Below, piece after piece: positions 1 through 7,507 of a DNA stretch of 64,000 nucleotides (the first letter of the stretch is position 1; each line of letters starts with the position of its first letter). The notes under the pieces were generated by a model. It did no database searches. It had not been told where the DNA came from and saw nothing but the letters and a program-made list of their open reading frames with translations. Where the stretch lies: positions 124,001-188,000 of the forward strand of contig NZ_CADFEB010000002.1 in assembly GCF_902833085.1 (NCBI RefSeq). Reading direction: 5' to 3'. Source of the stretch: Burkholderia ubonensis (lineage in GTDB: Bacteria > Pseudomonadota > Gammaproteobacteria > Burkholderiales > Burkholderiaceae). Position numbers and translations under genes: made by a program.

Positions 1-1
1 T

Positions 2-790
2 GTGTTTTTGGCTCTTTGGGAGCTATTGATTAACGAGCAGTTGGTTATCAAGGATGTTAACAAAGCAGCCAAGGCGCTAGACGGCGCGGGGGAGAATATT
101 TCAATCGGCGGAGGTGGCGGGCGATTCAGCGCGGACGATCGGGAAAAAAACATCACGGTGGTGAAGGGTCTTCTTCAGAAATCCTTCTCTAAGAGAAAGC
201 AAAATGATCCTGCGTTATCGTCATGGACCACGGAATTCGAGAATATTCTGATGCAGTCATACACGGAGCAAGCACTCTATGATTTTAAGCAAGGGTTCAT
301 GCTCTTGGATGGCTCCGCGAAATTCGATGAGCCTCTCTTCGAGAAAGTGTTCAAGACACTTGCGGCGATGGCCAATCAGGGTCCAGGGGCGGTCGGGTAC
401 GTAATCGTAGGCGTGGTCGACGACGACAAGACGGCGGCGAGAATCAAGGATTTGTATGGAATAGCGCCAATAGAGTACCAGCGATTCTTGATCACCGGCA
501 TCGACCATGAAGCCGCCGCGCTTCCGAAGAAGTTGGACTCCTATTTCCTTGGAATAACGCAGCGGCTCGCTGAAACGCAGATGAGTGAGTGGGCGCGTGC
601 CCAAATAGCTCGAGACGTGAGACTGATCTCGTACTTTGGCCGATCCCTTGTGATCTTTAAAGTGGAAGCAGGCCACGAGCCTTGCGATTTTCACGGCAAA
701 TACTACGAAAGGCACGGATCGAATGTGTCTGAGATTGCGCAGCCAGGTTACGCTGCGCTGTTTCGGCGCTTCTTGAGCACGAAAGCATAG
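2..790 (+). CDS. AlbA_2/Schlafen-like nucleic-acid-binding protein, 5' end outside window
   Basis: The frame is open to the left edge, so the visible 262 residues are probably the C-terminal part of a longer protein. Residues about 90-240 resemble the AlbA_2 (Schlafen AlbA-like) fold: a DFKQGF strand, then FDE...F.K...AMAN, a GY.I.GV.DD strand and a late YYERHGS segment like the usual Y.R.GS motif. This fold binds nucleic acid and is common in accessory and phage-defence proteins. Residues 1-90 are helix-rich and unassigned. Its base composition is lower in GC than the core genes, and it lies beside an IS256 remnant, which suggests acquired DNA. The family call is by motif only; function is unknown. 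Confidence 0.55.
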   Translation: MFLALWELLINEQLVIKDVNKAAKALDGAGENISIGGGGGRFSADDREKNITVVKGLLQKSFSKRKQNDPALSSWTTEFENILMQSYTEQALYDFKQGFMLLDGSAKFDEPLFEKVFKTLAAMANQGPGAVGYVIVGVVDDDKTAARIKDLYGIAPIEYQRFLITGIDHEAAALPKKLDSYFLGITQRLAETQMSEWARAQIARDVRLISYFGRSLVIFKVEAGHEPCDFHGKYYERHGSNVSEIAQPGYAALFRRFLSTKA

Positions 791-1149
791 AGGGGGCGAA
801 GAAGCAACTAGTCTTTGGAGTCTTCTCCCGAAGTCTAGACGCCCAAGCTTGTGTCGAGGGGACATCCCCCTGGCCTACGGCCTCCGCCGGCCGCTCGTGT
901 CAAATGTTGGGCGGCCGCTTTCTGGCTATTGATTCGACCGGTTGAGTCCGCAGTTGATTTGCGCCGGATGGGGGATTCGTTGTGTCGGCTTCGGCTTCGG
1001 AATTGGATGGATAGTTGTCTCATGGGCAAAATCCGATACGACGACGATTTCCCACCGCAAAGCTTTTCGGATTTTTAGGCAGTAGACTTCGCGTGAGGTA
1101 GAGGCTGGCCCGCCTTGAGGAGTCAAACGCGGGTTAGCATCGCTGCCAG
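791..1149. other. Intergenic, no gene recognised
   Basis: About 360 bp between the AlbA_2-like gene and the transposase remnant. Short overlapping frames on both strands look like chance ORFs of GC-rich DNA. No terminator, RNA or complete insertion-sequence end was recognised. Confidence 0.5.
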
Positions 1150-1464
1150 ATGCCGCACGGTGTAGACGGTGCCACACCCGGCGATATCTCGCGCGATCGG
1201 CAGGCGACGTTCGAGCCGCAATTGGTCGGCAAGTATCAACGCCGGCTGCTGGGCTTCGACGACCACGTGATCAGCATGTGTGCGCGCGGCATGAGCGTTC
1301 GCCAGATCCAGGGCCATCTGCTGGAACTGTACGGGTTGCAAGTGTCGCCCGACCTGATTTCGACGGTCACCGACGAGATGCTGGCCGACGTCGAAAAGTG
1401 GCAGCAACGCCCGCTCGAGGCCATGTATCCGATCCTGCAGCCTTTTGCGTTGGCGCTGGTGTGA
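1150..1464 (+). pseudogene. IS256-family transposase fragment
   Basis: Residues from about DISRDRQATFEPQLV to the PLEAMYPI motif match the conserved N-terminal third of IS256/Mutator-family transposases: FEPQLV, FD.HVISMCARGMSVRQIQ.HL, LYG..VSPDLIS.VTDE and W..RPLE..YPI. The match stops abruptly near base 1434, just before the DALRVKIRD-like stretch that precedes the catalytic core, and unrelated residues then run to a stop. The first residues (MPHGVDGAT) do not look like the family N terminus. It is truncated at both ends and cannot be active. It marks an old insertion or deletion at the accessory left edge. Confidence 0.8.
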
Positions 1465-1779
1465 AAACTGGCATCGCCGTGAACCCCTGCATGAACAGTA
1501 GCGCTCAGTGGAGCAGGGAGGAAAATCGACGTGAGAATGCGCGTGAATAGCGGTTTTGATTAACGCGTTGGGGCTGGGAAGCTGAGGCAATGGTCATTTG
1601 CGACGCTCGCAGAACCTAGAGTTCTAGGAGGAATTCGGGCTCGGTGGCAACGGGCCGTCTTTCAACGCCGACGCGGCGACCGGCGACGCCCGCAGGCAGT
1701 ATCCGCGCAGAGGCATTCCCCCGCCATCGATGTTAATCTTGGCTCCCCTCCGCGTTGCCCTCCCCAAACGGAAACCCCC
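1465..1779. other. Intergenic scar beside the transposase remnant
   Basis: No convincing gene. A short dyad (CCTAGA-GT-TCTAGG) lies at 1615-1628. The stretch probably holds deletion debris on the left and the promoter and leader of the following membrane-protein gene on the right. Confidence 0.4.
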
Positions 1780-2244
1780 ATGAAAAGCTGGACGATCGGC
1801 GTGCTGCTCGGCATGGCGACCATTCTGGTCCACGCGGCCGCGATGGTTTCCCTGGCGGTCACCGCCCGTCGGGTCCGCCATGCGTTCGACGTGAGGCGCG
1901 TCGACATCCACGCGCACCTGCGCAAGGTGACCGCCATCATCGCGTTGATCTGCATCGCCCTCGGCCTGCTGCATACGCTGGAAGCGGCTGCATGGGCCGC
2001 GGTGTTCGTGCGGCTCGACGCAATCGGCTCGTTCGGCGATGCGCTGTTCTACTCGATCGATACGATGGCGACGCGCGGCGCGTCCGGTCTCGCACTGATC
2101 GGCAACTGGCGGATGCTGGGCGCGATCGAGTCGTCCTGCGGCGTGCTGCTGTTCGGCATGTCCACGGCGTTCATCTTCGCCGTCATCCAGGCCGATTTCG
2201 GGGCGATCACGGAGGTGCTGCATCGCAACCGCCGCCGCGGTTAG
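1780..2244 (+). CDS. Two-helix ion-channel family membrane protein with altered selectivity filter
   Basis: A 154-residue integral membrane protein with an N-terminal hydrophobic helix (about 5-27), a second (48-75) and a channel-like module near 95-145. The C-terminal part follows the bacterial two-TM potassium-channel pattern: A.FYS, pore loop, NWR.LGA.E...GVLLFG.STA.IFAV.Q. Where family members carry a TLGYGD-type filter, this protein has ATRGASG, so the canonical GYG is lost. A K+-selective pore is therefore unlikely; it may be non-conducting, differently selective or sensory. The ATG follows a stretch without a strong Shine-Dalgarno. Assignment to the ion-channel family is fairly firm; function is open. 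Confidence 0.65.
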   Translation: MKSWTIGVLLGMATILVHAAAMVSLAVTARRVRHAFDVRRVDIHAHLRKVTAIIALICIALGLLHTLEAAAWAAVFVRLDAIGSFGDALFYSIDTMATRGASGLALIGNWRMLGAIESSCGVLLFGMSTAFIFAVIQADFGAITEVLHRNRRRG

Positions 2245-2297
2245 CGATTGCATCCGGTGTCTCGTGCAAAAACCTGCAACACAACGGAAACAGGACC

Positions 2298-3467
2298 ATG
2301 CGCATCACCGACATCCGCGAACATTCGATCCCGGTCTCCCGCTATGCCGACCCGGCGATGCCATCCGGCGGCCTGACGACGAGCGTCGTGGCCGTGGTCA
2401 CCGACGTGTCGCGCGAGGGCAAGCCGGTCACCGGCTACGGCTACGCGTCCGTCGGGCGCTTCGCGCAGGGCGGCCTCATCCGCGAGCGCTTCGCGCCGCG
2501 CTTGTTGAACGCCCCTGACGCAGCGCTTGCCGACGAAGCCGGCACGAACCTCGACCCATTCCGCGCGTGGCAGGCGATGATGGCCGGCGAGAAGCCGGGC
2601 GGCCACGGCGAGCGGTGCGTCGCGGTCGGCGCGCTCGACATGGCGATCTGGGACGCCGCCGCGAAGATCGCAGGCCTGCCTTTGTATCGTTTACTCGCCG
2701 ACAGACTCGGACGAATAGTCGCGGAAGCACCGCACGTGCGTGTCTACGCCGGCGGCGGCTATCGCTATCCGCACGACGATCTCGCGCGCCTGTCCGACGA
2801 GTTGCGGCGGATCACCGACCTCGGTTACACGCACGCAAAGATCAAGATCGGCGGCGTCGATCCCGATCAGGACCGCGCGCGTATCGAAGCGGCCGCGGCG
2901 CAGTTGCCGAGCAGCCGGCATCTCGCCGTCGATGCGATGAACACCTACGACGCGCAAACTAGCCGGGCCGCCGTCGCGATGCTCGCGCCGTTCGAACCGT
3001 GGTGGTTCGAGGACATCTGCGACCCGCTCGATTTCGCGCTGCAGGCGGACGTCGCCGCGCGCTACGATCCGCCGATCGCGGCAGGCGAGGCGCTGTTCTC
3101 GCTCGCGGAAGCGAAACTGCTCGATCTGCATGGCGGCTTGCGCAAGGGCCGCGACGTCCTCGTATTCGATCCGGTCCACTGCTACGGCCTGCCGGGCTAT
3201 CTGCAGATCGTCGACCATTTCACCGCGCGTGGATGGCCGCGCGACGCGTTCTGGCCGCATGGCGGTCATCTGTTCTGCCTGCACGTCGTCGCTGCGCTGG
3301 GCTTGGGCGGCGCGGAAATCAACCCGTTCGCGTTTCGACCGTTTCGCGGACTGGCTGACGGCGCGATGGTCGCGGCCGGCCAGGCGTCCGTGCCGCAGGC
3401 GCCCGGTATCGGATTCGAGTTGCATCGCGAAGCGTGGGAAACGTTCCGGGCCGCATTCGGCTACTGA
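2298..3467 (+). CDS. Enolase-superfamily dehydratase, D(-)-tartrate dehydratase-like
   Basis: A 389-residue mandelate racemase/muconate-lactonizing-type enzyme. The N-terminal capping region carries TTSVVAVVTDV and GEKPGGHGER. The barrel shows the KIK motif (Lys181, Lys183), metal ligands Asp212, Glu238 and Glu264, and catalytic His321 in WPHGGH. These positions sit one residue from the published Bradyrhizobium D-tartrate dehydratase catalytic set (Lys184 aside), and the flanking sequence agrees throughout. The likely reaction is Mg2+-dependent dehydration of D-tartrate or a related hydroxy acid to an oxo acid, in the cytosol. The start was set at the first ATG giving the family N terminus (MRITDIRE); a longer frame upstream lacks family similarity. 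Substrate is inferred by family only. Confidence 0.75.
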   Translation: MRITDIREHSIPVSRYADPAMPSGGLTTSVVAVVTDVSREGKPVTGYGYASVGRFAQGGLIRERFAPRLLNAPDAALADEAGTNLDPFRAWQAMMAGEKPGGHGERCVAVGALDMAIWDAAAKIAGLPLYRLLADRLGRIVAEAPHVRVYAGGGYRYPHDDLARLSDELRRITDLGYTHAKIKIGGVDPDQDRARIEAAAAQLPSSRHLAVDAMNTYDAQTSRAAVAMLAPFEPWWFEDICDPLDFALQADVAARYDPPIAAGEALFSLAEAKLLDLHGGLRKGRDVLVFDPVHCYGLPGYLQIVDHFTARGWPRDAFWPHGGHLFCLHVVAALGLGGAEINPFAFRPFRGLADGAMVAAGQASVPQAPGIGFELHREAWETFRAAFGY

Positions 3468-3512
3468 TCGAAGCGGAATAGGCGGGGTGAGCGGACGCGA
3501 GCCGCATCGGCT

Positions 3513-4052
3513 TCAATGACCGGCCAGCCTCAGCGCGACGAACAGCCCCGCACCCGCCGCGATCAACGCCAGCGCATGAATGCGCGTGCGCATCACGCAC
3601 ACCGTCGAAGCCAGCGCGAGCCCGCGCGCCGGCCATCCGCCGTCGAGCCCCTGCAGCAGCACCCAGGCCGATGCGACGAGCATGCCGGCCGCCACCGGCC
3701 GCAGCCCCGCTTCGAGCGCGATCTGCCAGCGCGCGCCTTCGTGCCGCCGCCACAGGTGGGCCACGCCGTAGATCAGGAATGCGGTCGGCCCGAACAGCGC
3801 GAGCGTCGCGATCACCGCGCCCCAGAAGCCCGCGACCTGCCAGCCGATCAGCGTCGCGAGCAGCGAGCCGGGGCCGGGCGCCATCCGGGCGATCGCGAAA
3901 TCGTTGACGAACTGCGTGGCGGTCATCCAGTGATGGACGTCGACGACCTGACGCTGGAGATCGGCGATGATCGCCTGCCCGCCGCCGATCGTCGCGATCG
4001 ACAGCGGCGCGAACACGCCGAACAGCGCGGCATAGCGGTGCGCGGCCGGCAT
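3513..4052 (-). CDS. Chromate transporter family protein, second half-size subunit
   Basis: A 179-residue membrane protein of the ChrA/CHR family, short-chain type. It has the family FGVFAPLSIATIGGGQAIIADLQRQ opening, the FAIARMAPGPGS motif, and several hydrophobic helices. It is the downstream partner of a paired half-size transporter: its ATG overlaps the upstream gene's stop by one base (TGATG), so the two are translationally coupled and probably form one bidomain-like carrier. Family members expel chromate or take up sulfate-like oxyanions; the substrate here is untested. A longer frame upstream of this ATG is the shadow of the partner gene. Confidence 0.85.
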   Translation of the reverse strand: MPAAHRYAALFGVFAPLSIATIGGGQAIIADLQRQVVDVHHWMTATQFVNDFAIARMAPGPGSLLATLIGWQVAGFWGAVIATLALFGPTAFLIYGVAHLWRRHEGARWQIALEAGLRPVAAGMLVASAWVLLQGLDGGWPARGLALASTVCVMRTRIHALALIAAGAGLFVALRLAGH

Positions 4053-4645
4053 CAGCGATCGCTCCGTGCCGATGCGCGCGCCGCGCGCCGGTATTCGAGC
4101 GCGACGCTCGCGCCGCCGCCGATCAGCACCGTCCACACCAGCGGCCAGTGCAGCACGGCAACCGATACGAACGTGAGCGTCGCCACGACGAACGGCGCCG
4201 CGCGGCGCGGCAGGCGGCGCACGGCGGTCAGCGCCATCGCGATCGACAGCCCGATCGCCGCGGCCGCCGCGCCGGCGAGCGCGACGTGGGTCAGCGGGAA
4301 GCGCGTGAGCGTCGCGAATGCGACGCCGAACAGGACGATCAGCACGGCCGGCGGCACGATGATGCCGGCAAAGCCGGCAACGGCGCCGCGCCACCCGCAC
4401 AGGCGGTAGCCGATCCAGATCGCGAGGTTCTTCACGTTGACGCCGGGCAGCGCCTGCGACAGCGCGAGGCCGTTGAGAAATGCTTCTTCGTCGAGCCAGC
4501 GCCGCGTGTGGACGAAGTCACGCAGCATCCGTCCGCTCAGGCCGCCGCCGAAGCTGGTCAGGCCGATCTGCGCGAAGGCCAGAAACAGTGCCAGCGCGCC
4601 GGGGCGCGGGGCAGGGTGTGCGGACGGGGCGGGAGGCGTAGGCAT
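4052..4645 (-). CDS. Chromate transporter family protein, first half-size subunit
   Basis: A 197-residue CHR-family membrane protein. A short Pro/Ala-rich N terminus precedes LFLAFAQIGLTSFGGG, the conserved LSQALPGVNVKNLAIWIGYRLCG stretch and further membrane helices. It is the first gene of a two-gene unit with the second CHR half. In short-chain CHR pairs both subunits are usually needed and lie in antiparallel orientation in the membrane. It ends by overlapping the next start by one base. No regulator of chromate response is adjacent; the DeoR gene upstream reads the same way but is separated by about 60 bp, so co-transcription is possible. Confidence 0.85.
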   Translation of the reverse strand: MPTPPAPSAHPAPRPGALALFLAFAQIGLTSFGGGLSGRMLRDFVHTRRWLDEEAFLNGLALSQALPGVNVKNLAIWIGYRLCGWRGAVAGFAGIIVPPAVLIVLFGVAFATLTRFPLTHVALAGAAAAAIGLSIAMALTAVRRLPRRAAPFVVATLTFVSVAVLHWPLVWTVLIGGGASVALEYRRAARASARSDR

Positions 4646-4706
4646 CGCGTGGCGGCGGAAGCGGCAAGCGTGTCATCTTACCGAGTTCCGTCGTAGCGGC
4701 GTGCCG

Positions 4707-5462
4707 CTACGCGCGCACGACCGTCACGCCCGCCGCCTCGATCGGCTGCGTCAGCGCGGCGTCGGTCGCCTCCTCGACGACGATCGTCTGCGCGAGCGCG
4801 AGCTCGCCGATCACGAACGGCGACGCCGCGTTGAGCTTGGACGACGACGCAAGCACGACCGTTTCCGCCGCGCGCCCCGCCAACGCGCGCTTGATGCCCG
4901 CTTCCTCGAAATTGCCGGTGGTCAGCCCGGCCGCCGGATGAACGCCCGTCACGCCCATGAAATACAGGTCCGCGTGCACGCGTGCGATCGCCTCCATCGC
5001 CGCCGCGCCGACCGTCACGATCGAATGCTTGAACAGCTGGCCGCCGATCAGGATCACGTCGACCGACGGATGCGCGACGAGCGCGACGGCGACGCTCGGA
5101 CTGTGCGTGACGATCGTCGCCCGCAGGTCCGCGGGCAGCTGGCTCACCAGCAGCGCCGACGTGGTGCCGCCGTCGACGATCACGACCTGCCCCGGCGCGA
5201 TCATCCCGGCGGCGCGCCGCGCGATGCGGCGCTTCGCGGCCGATTCGAGATCCTGGCGCTGCGCGAACGGCGCGGTCGCGGGCGAAGCCGGCAGCGCGCC
5301 GCCGTGGACCCGCTGCAGCAGGCCTTCCGCGGCGAGCTCGCGCAGGTCCCGGCGCACGGTGTCTTCGGACACGCCGAAGGTCGCGCTCAACTCGCCGGCC
5401 AGCACCTGGCCGTCGCGGCGGAGCATGTCGAGGATGGCTTTCTTGCGTTGCGTCGTCAGCAT
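4707..5462 (-). CDS. DeoR-family transcriptional regulator
   Basis: A 251-residue repressor-type protein. Residues 1-55 hold the DeoR helix-turn-helix (QRKKAILDMLRRDGQV, LSATFGVSEDTVRRDL, LAAEGLLQRVHGGA). The rest is the DeoRC sugar-phosphate-sensing domain with its DGGTTSALLVSQLP, HSPSVAVAL, ILIGGQL and FMGVTGVHP..GLTT motifs. The start was placed at MLTTQRKK, the family N terminus, rather than at upstream in-frame codons that run into the divergent gene's leader. It faces a Nudix hydrolase gene with only 78 bp between starts, and that gap holds helically phased repeats that are good operator candidates. The effector is probably a phosphorylated sugar or nucleoside; this is inferred. Confidence 0.88.
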   Translation of the reverse strand: MLTTQRKKAILDMLRRDGQVLAGELSATFGVSEDTVRRDLRELAAEGLLQRVHGGALPASPATAPFAQRQDLESAAKRRIARRAAGMIAPGQVVIVDGGTTSALLVSQLPADLRATIVTHSPSVAVALVAHPSVDVILIGGQLFKHSIVTVGAAAMEAIARVHADLYFMGVTGVHPAAGLTTGNFEEAGIKRALAGRAAETVVLASSSKLNAASPFVIGELALAQTIVVEEATDAALTQPIEAAGVTVVRA

Positions 5463-5465
5463 GGT

Positions 5466-5504
5466 TTGCACGAAATTTCTTGATGTTGCACGAATATGCA
5501 CGTT
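5466..5504. promoter_or_regulatory. Phased repeats in the deoR / Nudix divergent promoter region
   Basis: TTGCACGAA occurs at 5466-5474 and exactly again at 5486-5494, with a related ATGCACGTT at 5496-5504. The spacings are 20 and 10 bp, that is two turns and one turn of the helix. The repeats lie just upstream of both divergent genes. The arrangement suits cooperative binding of the DeoR-family protein on one DNA face; the link to that protein is inference. Confidence 0.5.
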
Positions 5505-5540
5505 ACCATCAGCGCCGTCATCTGTCGAATGGAGGCTGTC

Positions 5541-6137
5541 ATGGCTGCAACGCAGGACCGGGTGCGCATCGTCGATACCGTCGTGCTGTCGGACGACTGG
5601 TACGTGCTGAAGAAGGTGACGTTCGATTTCCGCCGCCGCGACGGCACCTGGCAGCGGCTCAGCCGGGAGACCTACGACCGCGGCAACGGCGCGACGATCC
5701 TGCTGCGCCACGCCGCGACCGGCAACGTGCTGCTGACGCGCCAGTTCCGGATGCCGGCGTTCGTGAACGGGCATGACGGGATGCTGGTCGAGACCGCGGC
5801 CGGCCTGCTCGACGACGCGACGCCGGAAGCGCGGATTCGCGCGGAGGCCGAGGAGGAGACCGGCTATCGCGTGCGCAACGTCCGCAAGGTGTTCGAGGCG
5901 TTCATGAGCCCGGGATCGGTGACGGAGAAGCTGCACTTCTTCGTCGGCGAATACGACGCGTCGCTGCGCACCGGCGACGGCGGCGGGCTGGCGGACGAAG
6001 GCGAGGATCTGGAAGTCGTCGAGATGCCGCTCGAGGCGGCGCTGCTGGCGATCGCGCGCGGCGAGATCGTCGACGGGAAGACGATCATGCTGCTGCAGTA
6101 CGCGGCGTTGCAGGACGCGGCGGGAGGGAGCGCATGA
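5541..6137 (+). CDS. Nudix hydrolase, GDP-mannose pyrophosphatase (NudK)-like
   Basis: A 198-residue Nudix protein. The Nudix box spans [22 protein letters not shown] with the catalytic REAxEEtGY-type core slightly varied ([10 protein letters not shown]). Flanking family motifs are [40 protein letters not shown] and [14 protein letters not shown], giving close colinearity with E. coli NudK (191 residues). NudK-type enzymes hydrolyse GDP-mannose and related nucleotide sugars. The start MAATQD was chosen because GGAGG lies at 5531-5535, five bases upstream, and it aligns with the family start; an upstream ATG at 5496 lies in the operator repeats. Its stop overlaps the next ATG by four bases. 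The substrate could instead be ADP-ribose-like. Confidence 0.85.
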   Translation: MAATQDRVRIVDTVVLSDDWYVLKKVTFDFRRRDGTWQRLSRETYDRGNGATILLRHAATGNVLLTRQFRMPAFVNGHDGMLVETAAGLLDDATPEARIRAEAEEETGYRVRNVRKVFEAFMSPGSVTEKLHFFVGEYDASLRTGDGGGLADEGEDLEVVEMPLEAALLAIARGEIVDGKTIMLLQYAALQDAAGGSA

Positions 6138-6526
6138 CGCCGCAACTCATCCTGGTGGCCGGCCCGTACCGCAGCGGCACCGGCGGCGACGCCGCCCGCA
6201 TCGCCGCGAACCTCGCGCGGCTCGAGCACGCGGCGCTGGCCCTCTACCGGCGCGGGCACGTGCCGCTGATCGCCGAATGGGTGTCGCTGCCGCTCGCCAC
6301 GATGGCCGGGTCGAAGCAGGTCGGCGACGCGATCAGCGAGACGTTCCTCTATCCGGCCGCGCACCGGCTGCTGCATCGCTGCGACGCGGTGCTGCGGATC
6401 GACGGCGAATCGCGCGGCGCGGATGCCGACGTGGCGCTCGCGCATAGCCTCGGCAAGCCGGTCTATCGCTCGCTCGACGACGTGCCGGCCGCGACGCCCG
6501 AAGCGCGCGGCGACGGCGGCCCGTGA
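6134..6526 (+). CDS. DUF4406-type protein, nucleoside-deoxyribosyltransferase-like fold
   Basis: A 130-residue protein translationally coupled to the Nudix gene (ATGA overlap). It opens with [15 protein letters not shown], continues with an [16 protein letters not shown] stretch and has [29 protein letters not shown]. This layout is that of DUF4406 and the wider nucleoside 2-deoxyribosyltransferase-like superfamily, where AGPY.S marks the nucleotide-binding start and the S/E.GAD..VA helix lies near the active site. No member function is firmly established, so the reaction is unknown. The coupling to a Nudix hydrolase and nearness to a sirtuin suggest nucleotide, sugar-nucleotide or NAD-related metabolism. 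Confidence 0.7.
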   Translation: MTPQLILVAGPYRSGTGGDAARIAANLARLEHAALALYRRGHVPLIAEWVSLPLATMAGSKQVGDAISETFLYPAAHRLLHRCDAVLRIDGESRGADADVALAHSLGKPVYRSLDDVPAATPEARGDGGP

Positions 6527-6618
6527 CGCCACGGCGGAGGAGTCGCCACGCGCGGTGCGTCGGCGTATGATCGCGACGGCGAAAACCCTGCCGCCCCGCA
6601 CCCGACCACCGAACCCTC

Positions 6619-7479
6619 ATGCCGTCCCTCGATCCTGCCTGCGCCGGCGAACCGCCGCTGCCCGATTCCCTGATCGCCGCCGCCGTCGCCGCGCTGTCCC
6701 GTGCCGATGCGCTGCTCGTGACGGCCGGCGCCGGCATCGGCGTCGATTCCGGCCTGCCGGACTTCCGCGGCACGGACGGCTTCTGGCGCGCGTATCCCGC
6801 GCTGCGCCACGAGCGCTTCGAATTCCACGAGATCGCATCGCCGCAGGCGTTCCGCGCGCGGCCGCAACTCGCGTGGGGCTTCTACGGCCACCGCCTCGGG
6901 CTTTACCGGGCGACCGTCCCGCACGCGGGATTCGCGATCCTGCGCCGCTGGATCGACGCGATGCCGAACGGCGGCTTCGTGCTGACGAGCAACGTCGACG
7001 GGCAGTTCCAGAAGGCCGGCTTCGATCCGGCGCGGATCGTCGAGATCCACGGCTCGATCCACCGGATGCAGTGCCTGCGGTCGTGCACGGACGACACGTG
7101 GACGGCGGACCCGTTCACGCCCGTCGTCGACGAAGCGGCCTGCCGCCTCGTCGGCGACCTGCCGGCCTGTCCGCACTGCGGCGGCCTCGCGCGGCCGAAC
7201 ATCCTGATGTTCGGCGACGCCGGCTGGATCGGCGCGCGCTACGACGCGCAGGAGCGCGCGCTGGAAGACTGGCTGGCCGGGGCCGGGCGCGTGGCCGTCG
7301 TCGAAGTCGGCGCGGGCACGGCGATTCCGACCGTGCGGCTGATCAGCGAACGGGTCGGCGCCGACGTGATCCGCATCAACGCGCGCGAAGCGCACGCACG
7401 GCGCGCGGACGTGATCGGCCTGAAGGGCGGCGCGCTGGCGACCCTGAGCGCGCTCGAGCGCGCGTGGCACGGCAGCTGA
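6619..7479 (+). CDS. Sir2-family NAD-dependent protein deacylase
   Basis: A 286-residue sirtuin. Seen are the NAD-binding GAGIGVDSGLPDFRG motif (about 36-50), the TSNVDGQF motif (a variant of QNIDGLH), the catalytic His in EIHGS, and a zinc knuckle made of CLRSC and CPHC pairs. The late VVEVGAGTAIPTVRLIS and IRINARE strands complete the Rossmann fold. Sirtuins remove acyl groups from lysines using NAD+, releasing nicotinamide and O-acyl-ADP-ribose. It is 92 bp downstream of the Nudix-DUF4406 pair and reads the same way, so it may share their transcript. It ends 28 bp from a convergent peptidase gene. Confidence 0.9.
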   Translation: MPSLDPACAGEPPLPDSLIAAAVAALSRADALLVTAGAGIGVDSGLPDFRGTDGFWRAYPALRHERFEFHEIASPQAFRARPQLAWGFYGHRLGLYRATVPHAGFAILRRWIDAMPNGGFVLTSNVDGQFQKAGFDPARIVEIHGSIHRMQCLRSCTDDTWTADPFTPVVDEAACRLVGDLPACPHCGGLARPNILMFGDAGWIGARYDAQERALEDWLAGAGRVAVVEVGAGTAIPTVRLISERVGADVIRINAREAHARRADVIGLKGGALATLSALERAWHGS

Positions 7480-7507
7480 CCTGCACGGCCCGCCGCCGGC
7501 TGCGTGC

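Noticed and set aside
1150..1464. Active IS256 element
   Set aside because: Only the N-terminal third of the transposase is present, with no catalytic core or inverted terminal repeats visible.
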